Position numbers and translations under genes: made by a program. DNA of 64,000 nucleotides, taken from JASHPR01 sp963842355 (lineage in GTDB: Bacteria > Actinomycetota > Actinomycetes > Streptosporangiales > Streptosporangiaceae). Positions 7,727 to 16,156 of this stretch are shown one piece after another. The DNA lies in assembly GCA_963842355.1 (NCBI GenBank), contig CAWJGC010000010.1, forward strand, positions 141,087 to 205,086, in the 5' to 3' direction. The notes under the pieces are model-generated. The model was not told where the DNA came from. It made no database searches and saw only the letters and a program-made list of their open reading frames with translations. Positions within the stretch are counted from its first letter, which is position 1. Every line of letters starts with the position of its first letter.

Positions 7727-10432
7727 CTAGCGGAGCCTCCTGAGGAACGGGTCTTGCGGCGCGTAGGGTGCCGCCTTTACCCGCGCGTCCACGACGAATA
7801 CCCCGTCCGGCCGGGCGATGACCGGGTTGAGGTCGAGGTCGGTGATCTCGGGCAGGTCGTCGGCGAGCCGGGATACCCGCATCAGCAGGCCGCGCAGCGC
7901 CTCCAGGTCGGCCGGCGGGCTGCCGCGGTAGCCCAGCAGCAACGGCGCCGCCTTGATCGACCGGATCAGTGTGTCCGCGTCGGTGTCGGTCAGCGGCGTC
8001 AGCCGCGCCGCGTGGTCGGCGAGTACCTCGGTGGCCACCCCGCCGAGCCCGAATACCACCAACGGGCCGAACAGATGGTCGTCGGCCACTCCGACGATCA
8101 CCTCGGTACCGTCGCCGATCATCGGCTGCACCAGGACCGCGTGCAGCTTGTCGCCGAAGCGTTCCGTCAGCCGCCGGTAGGCGGCGCGCACGTCGGCTTC
8201 GGTGCGCAGGTCGAGCTCGACCCCGCCCGCGTCGGTCTTATGCACTAGCCCGGGCACGTCGGCTTTGAGCACCACCGGGGCCCTGCCGCCCGCGGCGAAG
8301 GCGCCGATGGCGTCGTCCTCGCTGCCGGCCGGGATCAGCTCGGCCAGCGGTATCCCGTAGCAGCGCAGCAGCCCTGCGGTCGTGTCCGGCGGGAGCCAGC
8401 CCCCGTGACCGTCCGATCCGAGGAACTCGCGCACCAGCGCATGCGCGTCTTCGGTCCTGATGTCGCCGAATTCGGGCACCACGCCGCTCGGCGCGGCGCG
8501 CCATGCCCCGTACCTGGCGGCGCGGGCGACGGCGGCCGCGGCCGCCGCCGGGGAGGCGTAGGCCGGTATCCGGATCCCGCCCGCCTTACCATCCCCCTTC
8601 GCCGGCCCGGGCAGCAGCCGGACCGTTTCCGCCTGGTCGAGCAGCACTGCGGCCAGCGGGACCCGTATGTCGGCCTCCTGGATGGCCGGGACCAGGTCGC
8701 CGGTCGCACCAGTGGGCAGGACGAGCGCGATCATGGCGCTGACTTCTTCGTCCGCCGCCGCGAGCTCGAGGCACTCCCGGAACTGGCCGGCGGAGACCGC
8801 GGCGGTGGTGTCGATCGGGCCGTCGGCCGTTCCGCCCTGGGGGATGAGCGCGCGCAGCCGGCGGCGGATCTGCTCGTGCGGCCGGTGGACGGTCAGGCCG
8901 AGGTCGGCACAGGCGTCGGCCGCGAGCACCCCCGCACCGCCGATGTTGGACACGATCGCGACCGTGCCGCCTGACGGGACGGGCTGGGTGGCCAGCAACG
9001 CGGCGGTCTCGATCAGGTCACTGAAGTCGGGCACCACGATGACGCCGGCCTGCCGGAACAGGGCCTCTCTCGTGACCAGCGGCGTCGCGACCGCCGCGGT
9101 GTGCGAGGCGGCCGCCCGCTGCCCGGCCTCGGAGCGCCCGGCTTCCACGGTGAGCACCGGCATCCTCGCGGCGACCCTGCGGGCCGTCCAGGCGAACTTG
9201 CGCGGGTTGCCGAACGACTCGATGTACAGCACGGCGAGCCCGGTGACGCCGTCCTGTTCCCACCACATCAGCATGTCATTGCTGGACACATCGAGCTTGT
9301 CACCCACCGACGCGAACGAGGAGATGCCGATGCCGAGCCGGGACAGCTGATCCGCAGTGGCGAAGCCCAGGCCGCCGGACTGCATGACCAGGCCGGCCAC
9401 GCCCGCCTGCGGATGGGCGGCAGCGAACGTGGCGTCCAGGCCGATGCCTGGTACCGCGACGCCGAAGCAGTTCGGGCCGATCAGCCGCATGCCATGCCGA
9501 CGGCATGTCGCCAGCAGGCCGGCGCGGGTGGCGGCGTCCAGCCCGGAGGTGATCACCACCACGGCACGCACGCCGCGCCGCCCGCACTGCTCGGCCGCGT
9601 CGAGTACGGCGGCCGCGGGCACGGCGATCACCGCCATGTCGACATACTCGGGCAAGTCGCCCGGAGCGGCCAGGCAGGGCTCGCCGCCGATCTGCCGGGC
9701 GTGCGGGTTCACCACATACAGCTTCCCCGGGTATCCGGCGCTGCGGATATTGTCCCAGATCGCCCGGCCTACCGTGCCCGGCCGCCGGCTGGCGCCGATC
9801 ACCGCGACCGACTCGGGTGCGAACACGTGCCGCAGGCTGGCGACGTCCGCGTGGCGCTCCCGCTCGGCCACCGCGCTCAGGTAGCCGTTCAGGCCGGTGC
9901 CCGCGCCGTCTCTGGGCAGCGGAATGTTCAGGTCGACGACCCCGTCCTCGGTGTGGCGGTGCACCGGCAGGCCGGCGTCGGCGAAGACCTTGAGCATCGC
10001 CGCGTTCTCGGCCAGCGTCATCCCGGTGAAGCAGGTGATCTGGTGGCTCCTGGCGTAGGAGACCAGGTGCTCGAGCAGCAGGGTCGCGATGCCCCTGTGG
10101 TGCAGGTGGTCGGCTACCGCGAACGCCACCTCCGCTTTGTGGTCGGGCAGCCCCCGGAGCGTCTCGTAGCTGGCGCAGCCGACCACCTCGCCCCCCGCCA
10201 GCGCGAGCAGCGCCACCCGGCCGGGTCCTGGCTCCCGGCAGATCCGCTGCGCCTCGGTCTCGGCCGCCGTCCGGCTGAGGCCGAAGAAGCGAAAGTAGGC
10301 GTTGTCCGGCGACATCGCTTCATGCATGGCCTTGACCGCGTCGAAGTCGCCGGGCACTGCCCGGCGGATCTCCACCGTGCTCCCGTCCACCAGCAGCGCG
10401 TACACCGGGCACGCTTGCTGCACCGTGCTCAT
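7727..10432 (-). CDS. GNAT acetyltransferase / acyl-CoA synthetase (NDP-forming) fusion
   Basis: A 901-residue protein with an N-terminal GNAT domain (about 15-165), a CoA-binding Rossmann domain (VIGASRRPGTVGRAIWDNI, about 205-300), a succinyl-CoA ligase-like domain (about 300-480) and a C-terminal ATP-grasp domain (CYGIPLAELIPAG to VLKADVPGLVHKTDAGGVEL, about 680-901). This is the actinobacterial Pat-like layout with the GNAT domain first; such enzymes acetylate lysines of acyl-CoA synthetases. The motif AASHTAAVATP keeps the His that carries phosphate in active ADP-forming ligases and is lost in non-catalytic Pat proteins, so ligase activity may remain. ATG 10432 is chosen because the domain begins there; frame upstream to 10624 lacks homology. 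A DosR-like box lies 83-96 bp upstream. Confidence 0.9.
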   Translation of the reverse strand: MSTVQQACPVYALLVDGSTVEIRRAVPGDFDAVKAMHEAMSPDNAYFRFFGLSRTAAETEAQRICREPGPGRVALLALAGGEVVGCASYETLRGLPDHKAEVAFAVADHLHHRGIATLLLEHLVSYARSHQITCFTGMTLAENAAMLKVFADAGLPVHRHTEDGVVDLNIPLPRDGAGTGLNGYLSAVAERERHADVASLRHVFAPESVAVIGASRRPGTVGRAIWDNIRSAGYPGKLYVVNPHARQIGGEPCLAAPGDLPEYVDMAVIAVPAAAVLDAAEQCGRRGVRAVVVITSGLDAATRAGLLATCRRHGMRLIGPNCFGVAVPGIGLDATFAAAHPQAGVAGLVMQSGGLGFATADQLSRLGIGISSFASVGDKLDVSSNDMLMWWEQDGVTGLAVLYIESFGNPRKFAWTARRVAARMPVLTVEAGRSEAGQRAAASHTAAVATPLVTREALFRQAGVIVVPDFSDLIETAALLATQPVPSGGTVAIVSNIGGAGVLAADACADLGLTVHRPHEQIRRRLRALIPQGGTADGPIDTTAAVSAGQFRECLELAAADEEVSAMIALVLPTGATGDLVPAIQEADIRVPLAAVLLDQAETVRLLPGPAKGDGKAGGIRIPAYASPAAAAAAVARAARYGAWRAAPSGVVPEFGDIRTEDAHALVREFLGSDGHGGWLPPDTTAGLLRCYGIPLAELIPAGSEDDAIGAFAAGGRAPVVLKADVPGLVHKTDAGGVELDLRTEADVRAAYRRLTERFGDKLHAVLVQPMIGDGTEVIVGVADDHLFGPLVVFGLGGVATEVLADHAARLTPLTDTDADTLIRSIKAAPLLLGYRGSPPADLEALRGLLMRVSRLADDLPEITDLDLNPVIARPDGVFVVDARVKAAPYAPQDPFLRRLR

Positions 10433-10514
10433 ATCATCGCCCCCTAACCGTCCAGTGCACTTCCTGGACGGGTAGCAACTATTAGCCTTGCCGCGGCGCC
10501 GGCCGGGAAGGATA

Positions 10515-10528
10515 GGGCCGAAGGTCCG
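10515..10528 (-). promoter_or_regulatory. DosR/DevR-like box upstream of the GNAT/ACS gene
   Basis: Read on the minus strand, CGGACCTTCGGCCC matches the DosR core GGGACYTTNGNCCC in 13 of 14 positions, the best match in the window. It is 83-96 bp before the ATG at 10432. A second site 22 bp away is not evident. Confidence 0.5.
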
Positions 10529-10638
10529 TTTCCGCCCGGTGGAAGCCATGGATGCGGCAGAGGGCGCCAGGGATGGAGCGTGCTGATCCAGGGCCCGGCC
10601 CTGATGGCACGGCCACCGACTCACGGATAACCACGACT

Positions 10639-10790
10639 ATGACCTACGCGTTCGACTCGCTGACCGCCGGAGGCACTCCGGTCCCCCGTGATCAGCGAGC
10701 GGGACCCCGCGAACACCGGCTGGGCGAAGTTCGGCGCGGACATCGACCGTAGTGTCGAGTTCGTCTTCGGCACGGGTTCCAGGCCGACGA
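10639..10790 (+). pseudogene. Glyceraldehyde-3-phosphate dehydrogenase fragment
   Basis: Frame one reads MTYAFDSLTAGGTPVP, and after one extra base a second frame reads VISERDPANTGWAKFGADID. Together they resemble the NAD-binding part of GAPDH (usual order YDS..., GK.I.VISERDPA..PW..LGVDI). Only about 45 residues remain and no catalytic Cys is present. Low-complexity chance similarity cannot be excluded, but the ERDPA-W-LG-DI order is specific. Confidence 0.4.
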
Positions 10791-10892
10791 CGAAGGTCCC
10801 ATGTTGCGGGGCAGGAGGACCCTATGGGCCGTGCTGACATTCGCTGGACAGTGACTGCAAGCGAGGCCTGGCTGAGTGCGGAGGAGTGCGTC

Positions 10893-11162
10893 ATGAACGT
10901 GAATGATGATTGGTCGGTGAGCTTGTCCGTCGCTGAGACCGACGGGCAGACCCGCGCCGAGGCCTGCCTGGTCATGTCGGGCGGCGATCGGCTGGTCGGC
11001 TACGGCCAGGCGCGGCGTAATCCTGCCGACCGGGAGGTAACGCGGATCGGGGCGCAGATCGCCGCCGCCCGCGCGTTGTCGGATCTGGCCGGGCAGCTGC
11101 TGCACGCGGCCGCTACCGCCATCGAGGACAGCACCCACGAGCGGGCCTATCTGCACCCGTAA
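10893..11162 (+). CDS. DUF1876 / Rv1738-like small protein
   Basis: An 89-residue protein of the DUF1876 family, whose best known member is M. tuberculosis Rv1738, one of the most strongly DosR-induced genes and structurally like ribosome hibernation factors. Matching features are the opening strand pair WSVSLSVAETDGQTRAEA, LVGYGQARRNPADREV, and the helix IGAQIAAARALSDLAGQLLH ending THERAYLHP. ATG 10893 is preferred because GAGGAG lies 6 bp upstream and gives the family length; an upstream ATG at 10824 with AGGAGG would add 23 residues without homology. It precedes pncB by 30 bp and is probably cotranscribed with it. Confidence 0.85.
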   Translation: MNVNDDWSVSLSVAETDGQTRAEACLVMSGGDRLVGYGQARRNPADREVTRIGAQIAAARALSDLAGQLLHAAATAIEDSTHERAYLHP

Positions 11163-11192
11163 AAGGGCGGGCGAGTATGAGGGAGGCCCATC

Positions 11193-12554
11193 GTGCCAGG
11201 CGGGCTGCTGACCGATCTGTATGAGCTGAACATGGCGGCCAGTTACCTGCGCCGGTCCATGACCGGCCCGGCGACGTTCAGCTTGTTCGTCCGGGCGCTG
11301 CCGCCAGGCCGCGGGTTCCTGGTCGCGGCCGGGCTGGCCGACTGCCTGCAGTTCCTTGAGGATTTCTCGTTCACTCCGGAGGATCTCAGCTACCTGCGCC
11401 AGACCCGGGGATACGGGGAAGACACCCTGCGCGGGTTCGCGGGCCTGCAGTTCACCGGGGATGTGCGGGCCATTCCGGAGGGGCGGGCCGTGTTCGCCGG
11501 TGAACCGCTGCTGGAGGTGACCGCACCAATTGCCGAAGCGCAGCTGGCCGAGACGGCGCTGCTGAACCATGTGACGTTCCAGACGGCGGTGGCGACCAAG
11601 GCGGCCCGCTGTGTGCTGGCCGCCGGCGGCGCGCAGCTGGTCGACTTCTCCTTCCGCCGCACCCAGGGGATCGACGCCGGGCTCGCCGTGGCCCGCGCCT
11701 CGGCGATCGCCGGGTTCGCGGCCACCAGCAACGTGGCCGCCGCGCGCCGGTACGGGCTGGCCGCCGCGGGCACCATGGCGCACTCCTTCATCGAGGCGTT
11801 CGGCGATGAGCAGGAGGCATTCACCGCGTTCGCCGCGGACTTCCCCGCCATCACGACCTTCCTGGTCGACACCTACGACACCAGCCGCGGGGTGCGCAAC
11901 GCCATCGAGGTGACCCGCAGGCTGCGGCTGGCCGGGCCGGTCGGGGTCCGGCTGGACTCCGGTGACCTGGCCGCGCTGGCGCGCATGGCCCGCGCGATGC
12001 TGGATGAGGCCGGGCTGGGTGACGCCAGGATCTTCGCCAGCGGCGGTCTGGACGAATACGCGATCGCCGGGCTGGCAGCGGCCGGCGCGCCGATCGACGC
12101 GTACGGGGTAGGCACCAAGATGGGCGTGTCCGCCGACGCGCCGTACCTGGACAGCGCCTACAAGCTGGTCGCCTACGCCGGGCGGCCGGTGATGAAACTG
12201 TCCGCGGGGAAGACCAGCCCGCCGGGAGCCAAGCAGGTGTACCGCGGCCCGGACGGCGATGTGCTCGCGCTGGCAGACGAGACCCCGCCACCCGGCCACC
12301 AGCCCCTCCTCGTCCCGGTCATGCGCCAAGGCCGGCGGGTCAGCGCCCCCGAACCCCTGGCCGCCGCGCAGCAGCGGTGCCGCGCCGACCTGGCGTGGCT
12401 ACCGTCGGCGGCGCGGGCGCTGCGGGATCCGGTACCGGTACCGGTCCGGGTCAGCGACCAGCTCAAGATCCTGCAGGACCAGGTAACCCGCGACCTTAGA
12501 CAGCGCTCAGGTGTCCAGTGTTGCCCAGGGTCAGCTGACCGTCGCGTGACGTAG
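11193..12554 (+). CDS. pncB: Nicotinate phosphoribosyltransferase
   Basis: Converts nicotinate and PRPP to nicotinate mononucleotide in NAD salvage. The 453-residue frame starts at GTG 11193 with GGGAGG 6 bp upstream. Family motifs: LLTDLYELNMAASY at the N-terminus, VDFSFRRTQGIDAGL for substrate binding, AGTMAHSFIEAF with the His (about residue 196) that is autophosphorylated, and VRLDSGDLAALARM plus ASGGLDEYAIAGL in the barrel. The last about 30 residues after QVTRDL look unrelated to the family and may be a drifted tail. The paralogue PncB2 (Rv0573c) is in the M. tuberculosis DosR regulon, consistent with the DUF1876 gene just upstream. Confidence 0.92.
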   Translation: MPGGLLTDLYELNMAASYLRRSMTGPATFSLFVRALPPGRGFLVAAGLADCLQFLEDFSFTPEDLSYLRQTRGYGEDTLRGFAGLQFTGDVRAIPEGRAVFAGEPLLEVTAPIAEAQLAETALLNHVTFQTAVATKAARCVLAAGGAQLVDFSFRRTQGIDAGLAVARASAIAGFAATSNVAAARRYGLAAAGTMAHSFIEAFGDEQEAFTAFAADFPAITTFLVDTYDTSRGVRNAIEVTRRLRLAGPVGVRLDSGDLAALARMARAMLDEAGLGDARIFASGGLDEYAIAGLAAAGAPIDAYGVGTKMGVSADAPYLDSAYKLVAYAGRPVMKLSAGKTSPPGAKQVYRGPDGDVLALADETPPPGHQPLLVPVMRQGRRVSAPEPLAAAQQRCRADLAWLPSAARALRDPVPVPVRVSDQLKILQDQVTRDLRQRSGVQCCPGSADRRVT

Positions 12555-12586
12555 CGCTGGCGCATCCGATTACGCCGGGGAAACGC

Positions 12587-12622
12587 GGGACCTTTGGCGG
12601 GCGGCAAAGGGACTCTCAGCCA
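12587..12622. promoter_or_regulatory. Tandem DosR/DevR-like boxes upstream of the deacetylase
   Basis: GGGACCTTTGGCGG at 12587-12600 matches 12 of 14 and GGGACTCTCAGCCA at 12609-12622 matches 11 of 14 of the DosR core. Their starts are again exactly 22 bp apart, the same spacing as at 744/766. They end 36 bp before the deacetylase ATG, a normal activator position. Confidence 0.5.
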
Positions 12623-12658
12623 GATCCGGCGAGGCCGGGAACAGCCGATGCTCAGGTT

Positions 12659-13522
12659 ATGAGGATGCGGCGGACCGCCCGGCTCCTGGCCGTGACCGCG
12701 ACGATGCTCGCGGCGCTAACCGCCTGCGGCGGCAGCACCCCAGCACCGAGCCCGGCCGCGTCGGCACCGCCAACGACGACCCCGGGCGGCAGCCCGAGGG
12801 CCGCACCGCGCACCCAGCCGCCGTCCACCAGGCCCGCTCCGCCTCCCGGCACGAGCCCGGCGCCGTCCGGCGCGCAGCCGGTCACCGGGCGGCTGGCCGG
12901 GACGGACTGGACCTACATCCCCACCACCGCGCATGCAGTGGCGCTGACCTTCGACGCCGGCGCCAACGCGGACGCGGTCACCTCGATCCTGGCCACCCTG
13001 CGCCGCGACCACGTCCCGGCCACCTTCTTCCTCACCGGCAACTTCGTCCGCGACTTCCCCGCCGCCGCCCAGACGATCGCTGCGGCCGGCGAGCGGATCG
13101 GCGACCACACGATCACCCACCCCTACCTCACCCGCCTCAGCGACGCCGCGGTCCGCCGCGAAATCCTCGGCGCGGCCCAGCAGATCATCGCGGTCACCGG
13201 CCAGAACCCGGCGCCGCTGTTCCGCTTCCCCTACGGCGACGCCGACGCCCGCACCATCGCCGTCGCCAACCAGGCCGGCTACATCCCGGTCCGCTGGACC
13301 GTCGACACCCTCGGCTGGGAAGGAACCGCCGGGCACATCAGCGCCCCGGTCGTGGCCGCCCGGGTACTGGCCGCGCTGCGGCCCGGCGAGATCGTGCTCA
13401 TGCACGTCGGATCCAACCCTGACGACCACACCACGTTCGACGCCGACGCCCTCCCCCAGGTGATCAGCGAACTGCGCGCCCGCGGCTACTCATTCGTCAC
13501 CCTCAGCGCGCTGACCGGCTGA
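12659..13522 (+). CDS. Lipoprotein polysaccharide deacetylase (NodB domain, CE4)
   Basis: Predicted membrane-anchored cell-wall or polysaccharide deacetylase, 287 residues. The signal peptide ends in the lipobox LTAC (Cys 23), followed by a Pro/Ala/Ser/Thr-rich linker to about residue 78. The NodB domain has TFDAG at 97-101, HTITH at 150-154 (metal-binding His pair), RFPYGD at 189-194 and the final LMHVG. The usual TFDD motif is TFDA here: the catalytic base Asp is kept while the metal-ligand Asp is Ala, a variant also found in a subgroup of CE4 proteins. Tandem DosR-like boxes lie just upstream. Confidence 0.88.
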   Translation: MRMRRTARLLAVTATMLAALTACGGSTPAPSPAASAPPTTTPGGSPRAAPRTQPPSTRPAPPPGTSPAPSGAQPVTGRLAGTDWTYIPTTAHAVALTFDAGANADAVTSILATLRRDHVPATFFLTGNFVRDFPAAAQTIAAAGERIGDHTITHPYLTRLSDAAVRREILGAAQQIIAVTGQNPAPLFRFPYGDADARTIAVANQAGYIPVRWTVDTLGWEGTAGHISAPVVAARVLAALRPGEIVLMHVGSNPDDHTTFDADALPQVISELRARGYSFVTLSALTG

Positions 13523-13580
13523 CCGGCACCCGGCCTGCTTCGCGCAACCGGGCACGTACGCCATAGGACGGACGGCCACC

Positions 13581-13602
13581 TGGCGGTAAGACTATGCCGC
13601 CA
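13581..13602 (+). terminator. Possible hairpin after the deacetylase gene
   Basis: TGGCGG and CCGCCA form a 6-bp GC-rich stem around a 10-nt loop, 59 bp after the deacetylase stop. There is no T-run, so it is only a weak terminator candidate. Confidence 0.25.
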
Positions 13603-13801
13603 GCATTGCGTGGGCGCTGATGGCCGGGACGCTGGGAATCCTCGACCGATACAACCTCGTTCATCCGCCCAAGGCACCTGCGCTAGCCACGAGCGCGGAC
13701 GAGTCGGCCGCGAGACCACCCTGCGGCACGTCCGGCCGTCGCTGGTCCAGATCGGTTCGGCCGCGCCGACCTGGACAGCCACGACTGGCCGGACCGCCTG
13801 G

Positions 13802-14446
13802 TCAGCGGGACAGATAGCGGCGGGCGACGGCGTAGTTGGCGAAGGATGAGACCGGGTCGATCCGGATCACGGCACTGGTGTGCGGGGCGTCGATCATTTT
13901 CCCGCCGCCGACGTACATCCCGACATGGCTGACCGGGCCGCCGGGGCTGCCGCGGAAGAACACCAGGTCACCAGGCTGCAGCGCGCTGCGGGCGACGGCC
14001 GTGCCGTGCACGGCCTGCTGGTCGGCGTCGCGGGACAGGGTCACGCCGAAGGCGCCGTAGACCGAGTAGGTGAACCCCGAGCAGTCGTAGCCGAACCCTG
14101 ACGTGCCCGCCCACAGGTAGGACAAGCCCAGGAACTTGCGTGCCTCGGCGACCACCCTCGCCCGTGTCGCTTCCCAGGAAGCGCCGGACGCGTGCAGGAC
14201 GACGTCGCTGCGGAGCAGCGCGACGTTCCTGCCGCCGGTCAGCTTCACCTCCACGTAGGCGGCGGTGGCCCGGACGACAGGCAGGCTGGTGTCGTAGGAG
14301 GCCAGCATGATCCGTTGCTCGCCGCCACCACTGGCATGCGGCCGGGACGTTCGCCACCCCCGCACGGGCCGATCGGCCCTGCCAGGACCCCCCCCAGCCA
14401 CGCTTGCGGTCAGCCGCATCCGCTGACCGCACGCAGCCGGAAGCAA
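13802..14446 (-). CDS. NlpC/P60 peptidase, N-terminally truncated
   Basis: Cell-wall peptidase domain that cleaves peptide stems of peptidoglycan. YDCSGFTYSVYGAFG gives the catalytic Cys, SHVGMYVGGGKMIDAPH the catalytic His, and LQPGDLVFFRGSPGGPV lies between, as in the family. Residues about 45-95 look like the end of an SH3-type domain (YVEVKLTGGRNVALLRS). The first about 45 residues read as antisense to the next gene and contain no signal peptide, whereas complete relatives are exported and longer. The gene has probably lost its 5' part; it could be expressed only from an internal start. Related in role to the neighbouring SH3 protein. Confidence 0.7.
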   Translation of the reverse strand: MLPAACGQRMRLTASVAGGGPGRADRPVRGWRTSRPHASGGGEQRIMLASYDTSLPVVRATAAYVEVKLTGGRNVALLRSDVVLHASGASWEATRARVVAEARKFLGLSYLWAGTSGFGYDCSGFTYSVYGAFGVTLSRDADQQAVHGTAVARSALQPGDLVFFRGSPGGPVSHVGMYVGGGKMIDAPHTSAVIRIDPVSSFANYAVARRYLSR

Positions 14447-14475
14447 GTCGCGTGCCCGCCCCCCAGGGAGTCATC

Positions 14476-15876
14476 GTGATCCGTTCTCGCGTCGCTCGTC
14501 GCCGTCCCGCCCGTCCAGCGCTCCTGCTCCGCCTGCCGGCGGGCCGGGCGGCTGGCCACCGGGCTGCCCGGGCAGCCATCGCCGGAGTCGCCGCCACAGC
14601 GGTGCTGCTCGGGCTCGCCGCGCCGGCGATGGCCGGGCCGGCGGCCGCTGGGCCGGGCACGACCGTCGGCTATGCGGCCGGCGCGACCGCCACCGCATAC
14701 TCGGGCCCGGCCTTCGAAACCTGCACCGCGCCGCCGCTGACCGCGATCACCGCCTGGGCAGCTTCGCCGTACCGGGCGATCGGGGTGTACATCGGCGGCG
14801 TCAACCGCACCTGCAGCCAGCCGGAACTTACCGCGAGCTGGGTCAGCGCGGTATCCAGGCTGCGCTGGCGGCTGCTCCCGGTCTACAAGGGCCTGCAGGC
14901 GCCATGCGGCGGGAAACCCACCGACCAGAAGATCAACCCGGCCACGGCGGCCAGCCAGGGCAGCGGCGCAGCCGCCGACGCAGTGGCCAAGGCGAAGGCG
15001 CTCGGCATGAGCGGCGGCAGCGCGCTCTACAACGACATGGAAACCTACGCCACCGGCAACTCCTCCTGCCGGACCGCGGTGCTGCGCTACCTGTCCGGAT
15101 GGACCACCGAGATCCACCGGCTCGGGTACGTGGCCGGGGTCTACGCCCAGCTCGCCTCGGGCGCGCACGACCTGGCCAGCGTTTACGCCTCGGCGTCTTA
15201 CGCCCGCCCGGACGCGCTGTGGATCGCCCGGTACGATCAGAATCCGTCGCTCACCGGCTGGGCCGGTGTCCCGGACGCCGACTGGGCCGTACACCAGCGG
15301 GCCAAGCAGTACCGCAACAGCCACAACGAGACCTACGGCGGCGTGACACTCAACATCGACAATGACCAGCTCAACGCCCCGGTCGCCACCGTCAGCTACG
15401 GCTACAAGGTGACCAGCGGCACCGCGCTCAACGCCCGCTCCGGCCCGTCCACCAGCTACCCGGTCGCCAAGACCCACGCCCCCGGATCCGCGCTGACCAT
15501 CGCCTGCCAGACACCCGGCCAGAAGATCGGCACCACCAGCGTGTGGGACAAGCTCACCGACGGAACCTACGTCACCGACTACTACGTCAGCACCCCAACC
15601 CACACCGGGTACAGCTCCCCGCTGCCGCGCTGCAGCTACCCCTACCAGGTCACCGCCAGCGCCGGGCTCAACGAGCGGACCGGGCCTGGCACGTCCTACC
15701 CTGTGACGGGCAACCTCCCGGCCGGCGCGCTCGGATGGCTGACCTGCCAGCAGGCAGGCACCCTAGTGAGCACCACGCGGGTCTGGGACAAGCTGGCAGA
15801 CGGCCGCTGGGTCACCGACTATTACCTCGCCACCCCGAGCAAGACCACCTACAGCAAACCAGCGCCGCGCTGCTGA
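14476..15876 (+). CDS. Secreted DUF1906 glycoside-hydrolase-like protein with two SH3-like repeats
   Basis: A 466-residue exported protein. GTG 14476 has AGGGAG 5 bp upstream; a long Arg-rich n-region and hydrophobic core end at about residue 52 (PAMAGPAAAG), a signal peptide. Residues about 60-300 match DUF1906 (Rv2525c-like TIM barrel): GVYIGGVNRTC, LLPVYKGLQAPCGG, LYNDMETYATGN, GVYAQLASGAHD, DALWIARYDQNPS. Two C-terminal bacterial SH3 units of about 75 residues each follow (LNARSGPSTSYPV...VWDKLTDGTYVTDYY and LNERTGPGTSYPV...VWDKLADGRWVTDYY), probably wall binding. An upstream in-frame ATG at 14404 has no ribosome site. Confidence 0.87.
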   Translation: MIRSRVARRRPARPALLLRLPAGRAAGHRAARAAIAGVAATAVLLGLAAPAMAGPAAAGPGTTVGYAAGATATAYSGPAFETCTAPPLTAITAWAASPYRAIGVYIGGVNRTCSQPELTASWVSAVSRLRWRLLPVYKGLQAPCGGKPTDQKINPATAASQGSGAAADAVAKAKALGMSGGSALYNDMETYATGNSSCRTAVLRYLSGWTTEIHRLGYVAGVYAQLASGAHDLASVYASASYARPDALWIARYDQNPSLTGWAGVPDADWAVHQRAKQYRNSHNETYGGVTLNIDNDQLNAPVATVSYGYKVTSGTALNARSGPSTSYPVAKTHAPGSALTIACQTPGQKIGTTSVWDKLTDGTYVTDYYVSTPTHTGYSSPLPRCSYPYQVTASAGLNERTGPGTSYPVTGNLPAGALGWLTCQQAGTLVSTTRVWDKLADGRWVTDYYLATPSKTTYSKPAPRC

Positions 15877-16110
15877 ACCGACACGGCCGGCCACCAGGCC
15901 CCGGTGCCCTGGTCTTCGACGATGAGGGCCCATGAGCGCGCGCGGCCGCACTTTCCCCGATCTGGCGTTTGTCAGCGAGTCTGTCCCCGCGGCCTGCTGG
16001 GCGGTTCGCAGGCCAGGCGCCGCGCTTTGAACGGAAGACGGCGGGAGGCCAAAAGCACTGACAGCCCTGAACCCCATCTGGTCATTGACCACACATATAA
16101 GCGGAAAGTG

Positions 16111-16133
16111 TAACCGATAGTTAGACTAATAGT
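16111..16133. promoter_or_regulatory. AT-rich inverted repeats before the TetR gene
   Basis: TAAC-CGATA-GTTA (16111-16123) and ACTA-A-TAGT (16125-16133) are adjacent small inverted repeats in a locally AT-rich stretch 24-46 bp before the TetR start. They could be a self-operator or overlap the promoter -10 region. No experimental support. Confidence 0.35.
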
Positions 16134-16156
16134 GTTTCCACTGGTAAGCTTGGCCC

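Noticed and set aside
10813..10829. Possible DosR-like box overlapping an upstream ATG before the DUF1876 gene
   Set aside because: Only about 9 of 14 positions match.
10692..12329. A 545-residue minus-strand frame
   Set aside because: Antisense shadow of DUF1876 and pncB, with Pro/Arg/Gly-rich composition typical of GC-rich shadows.
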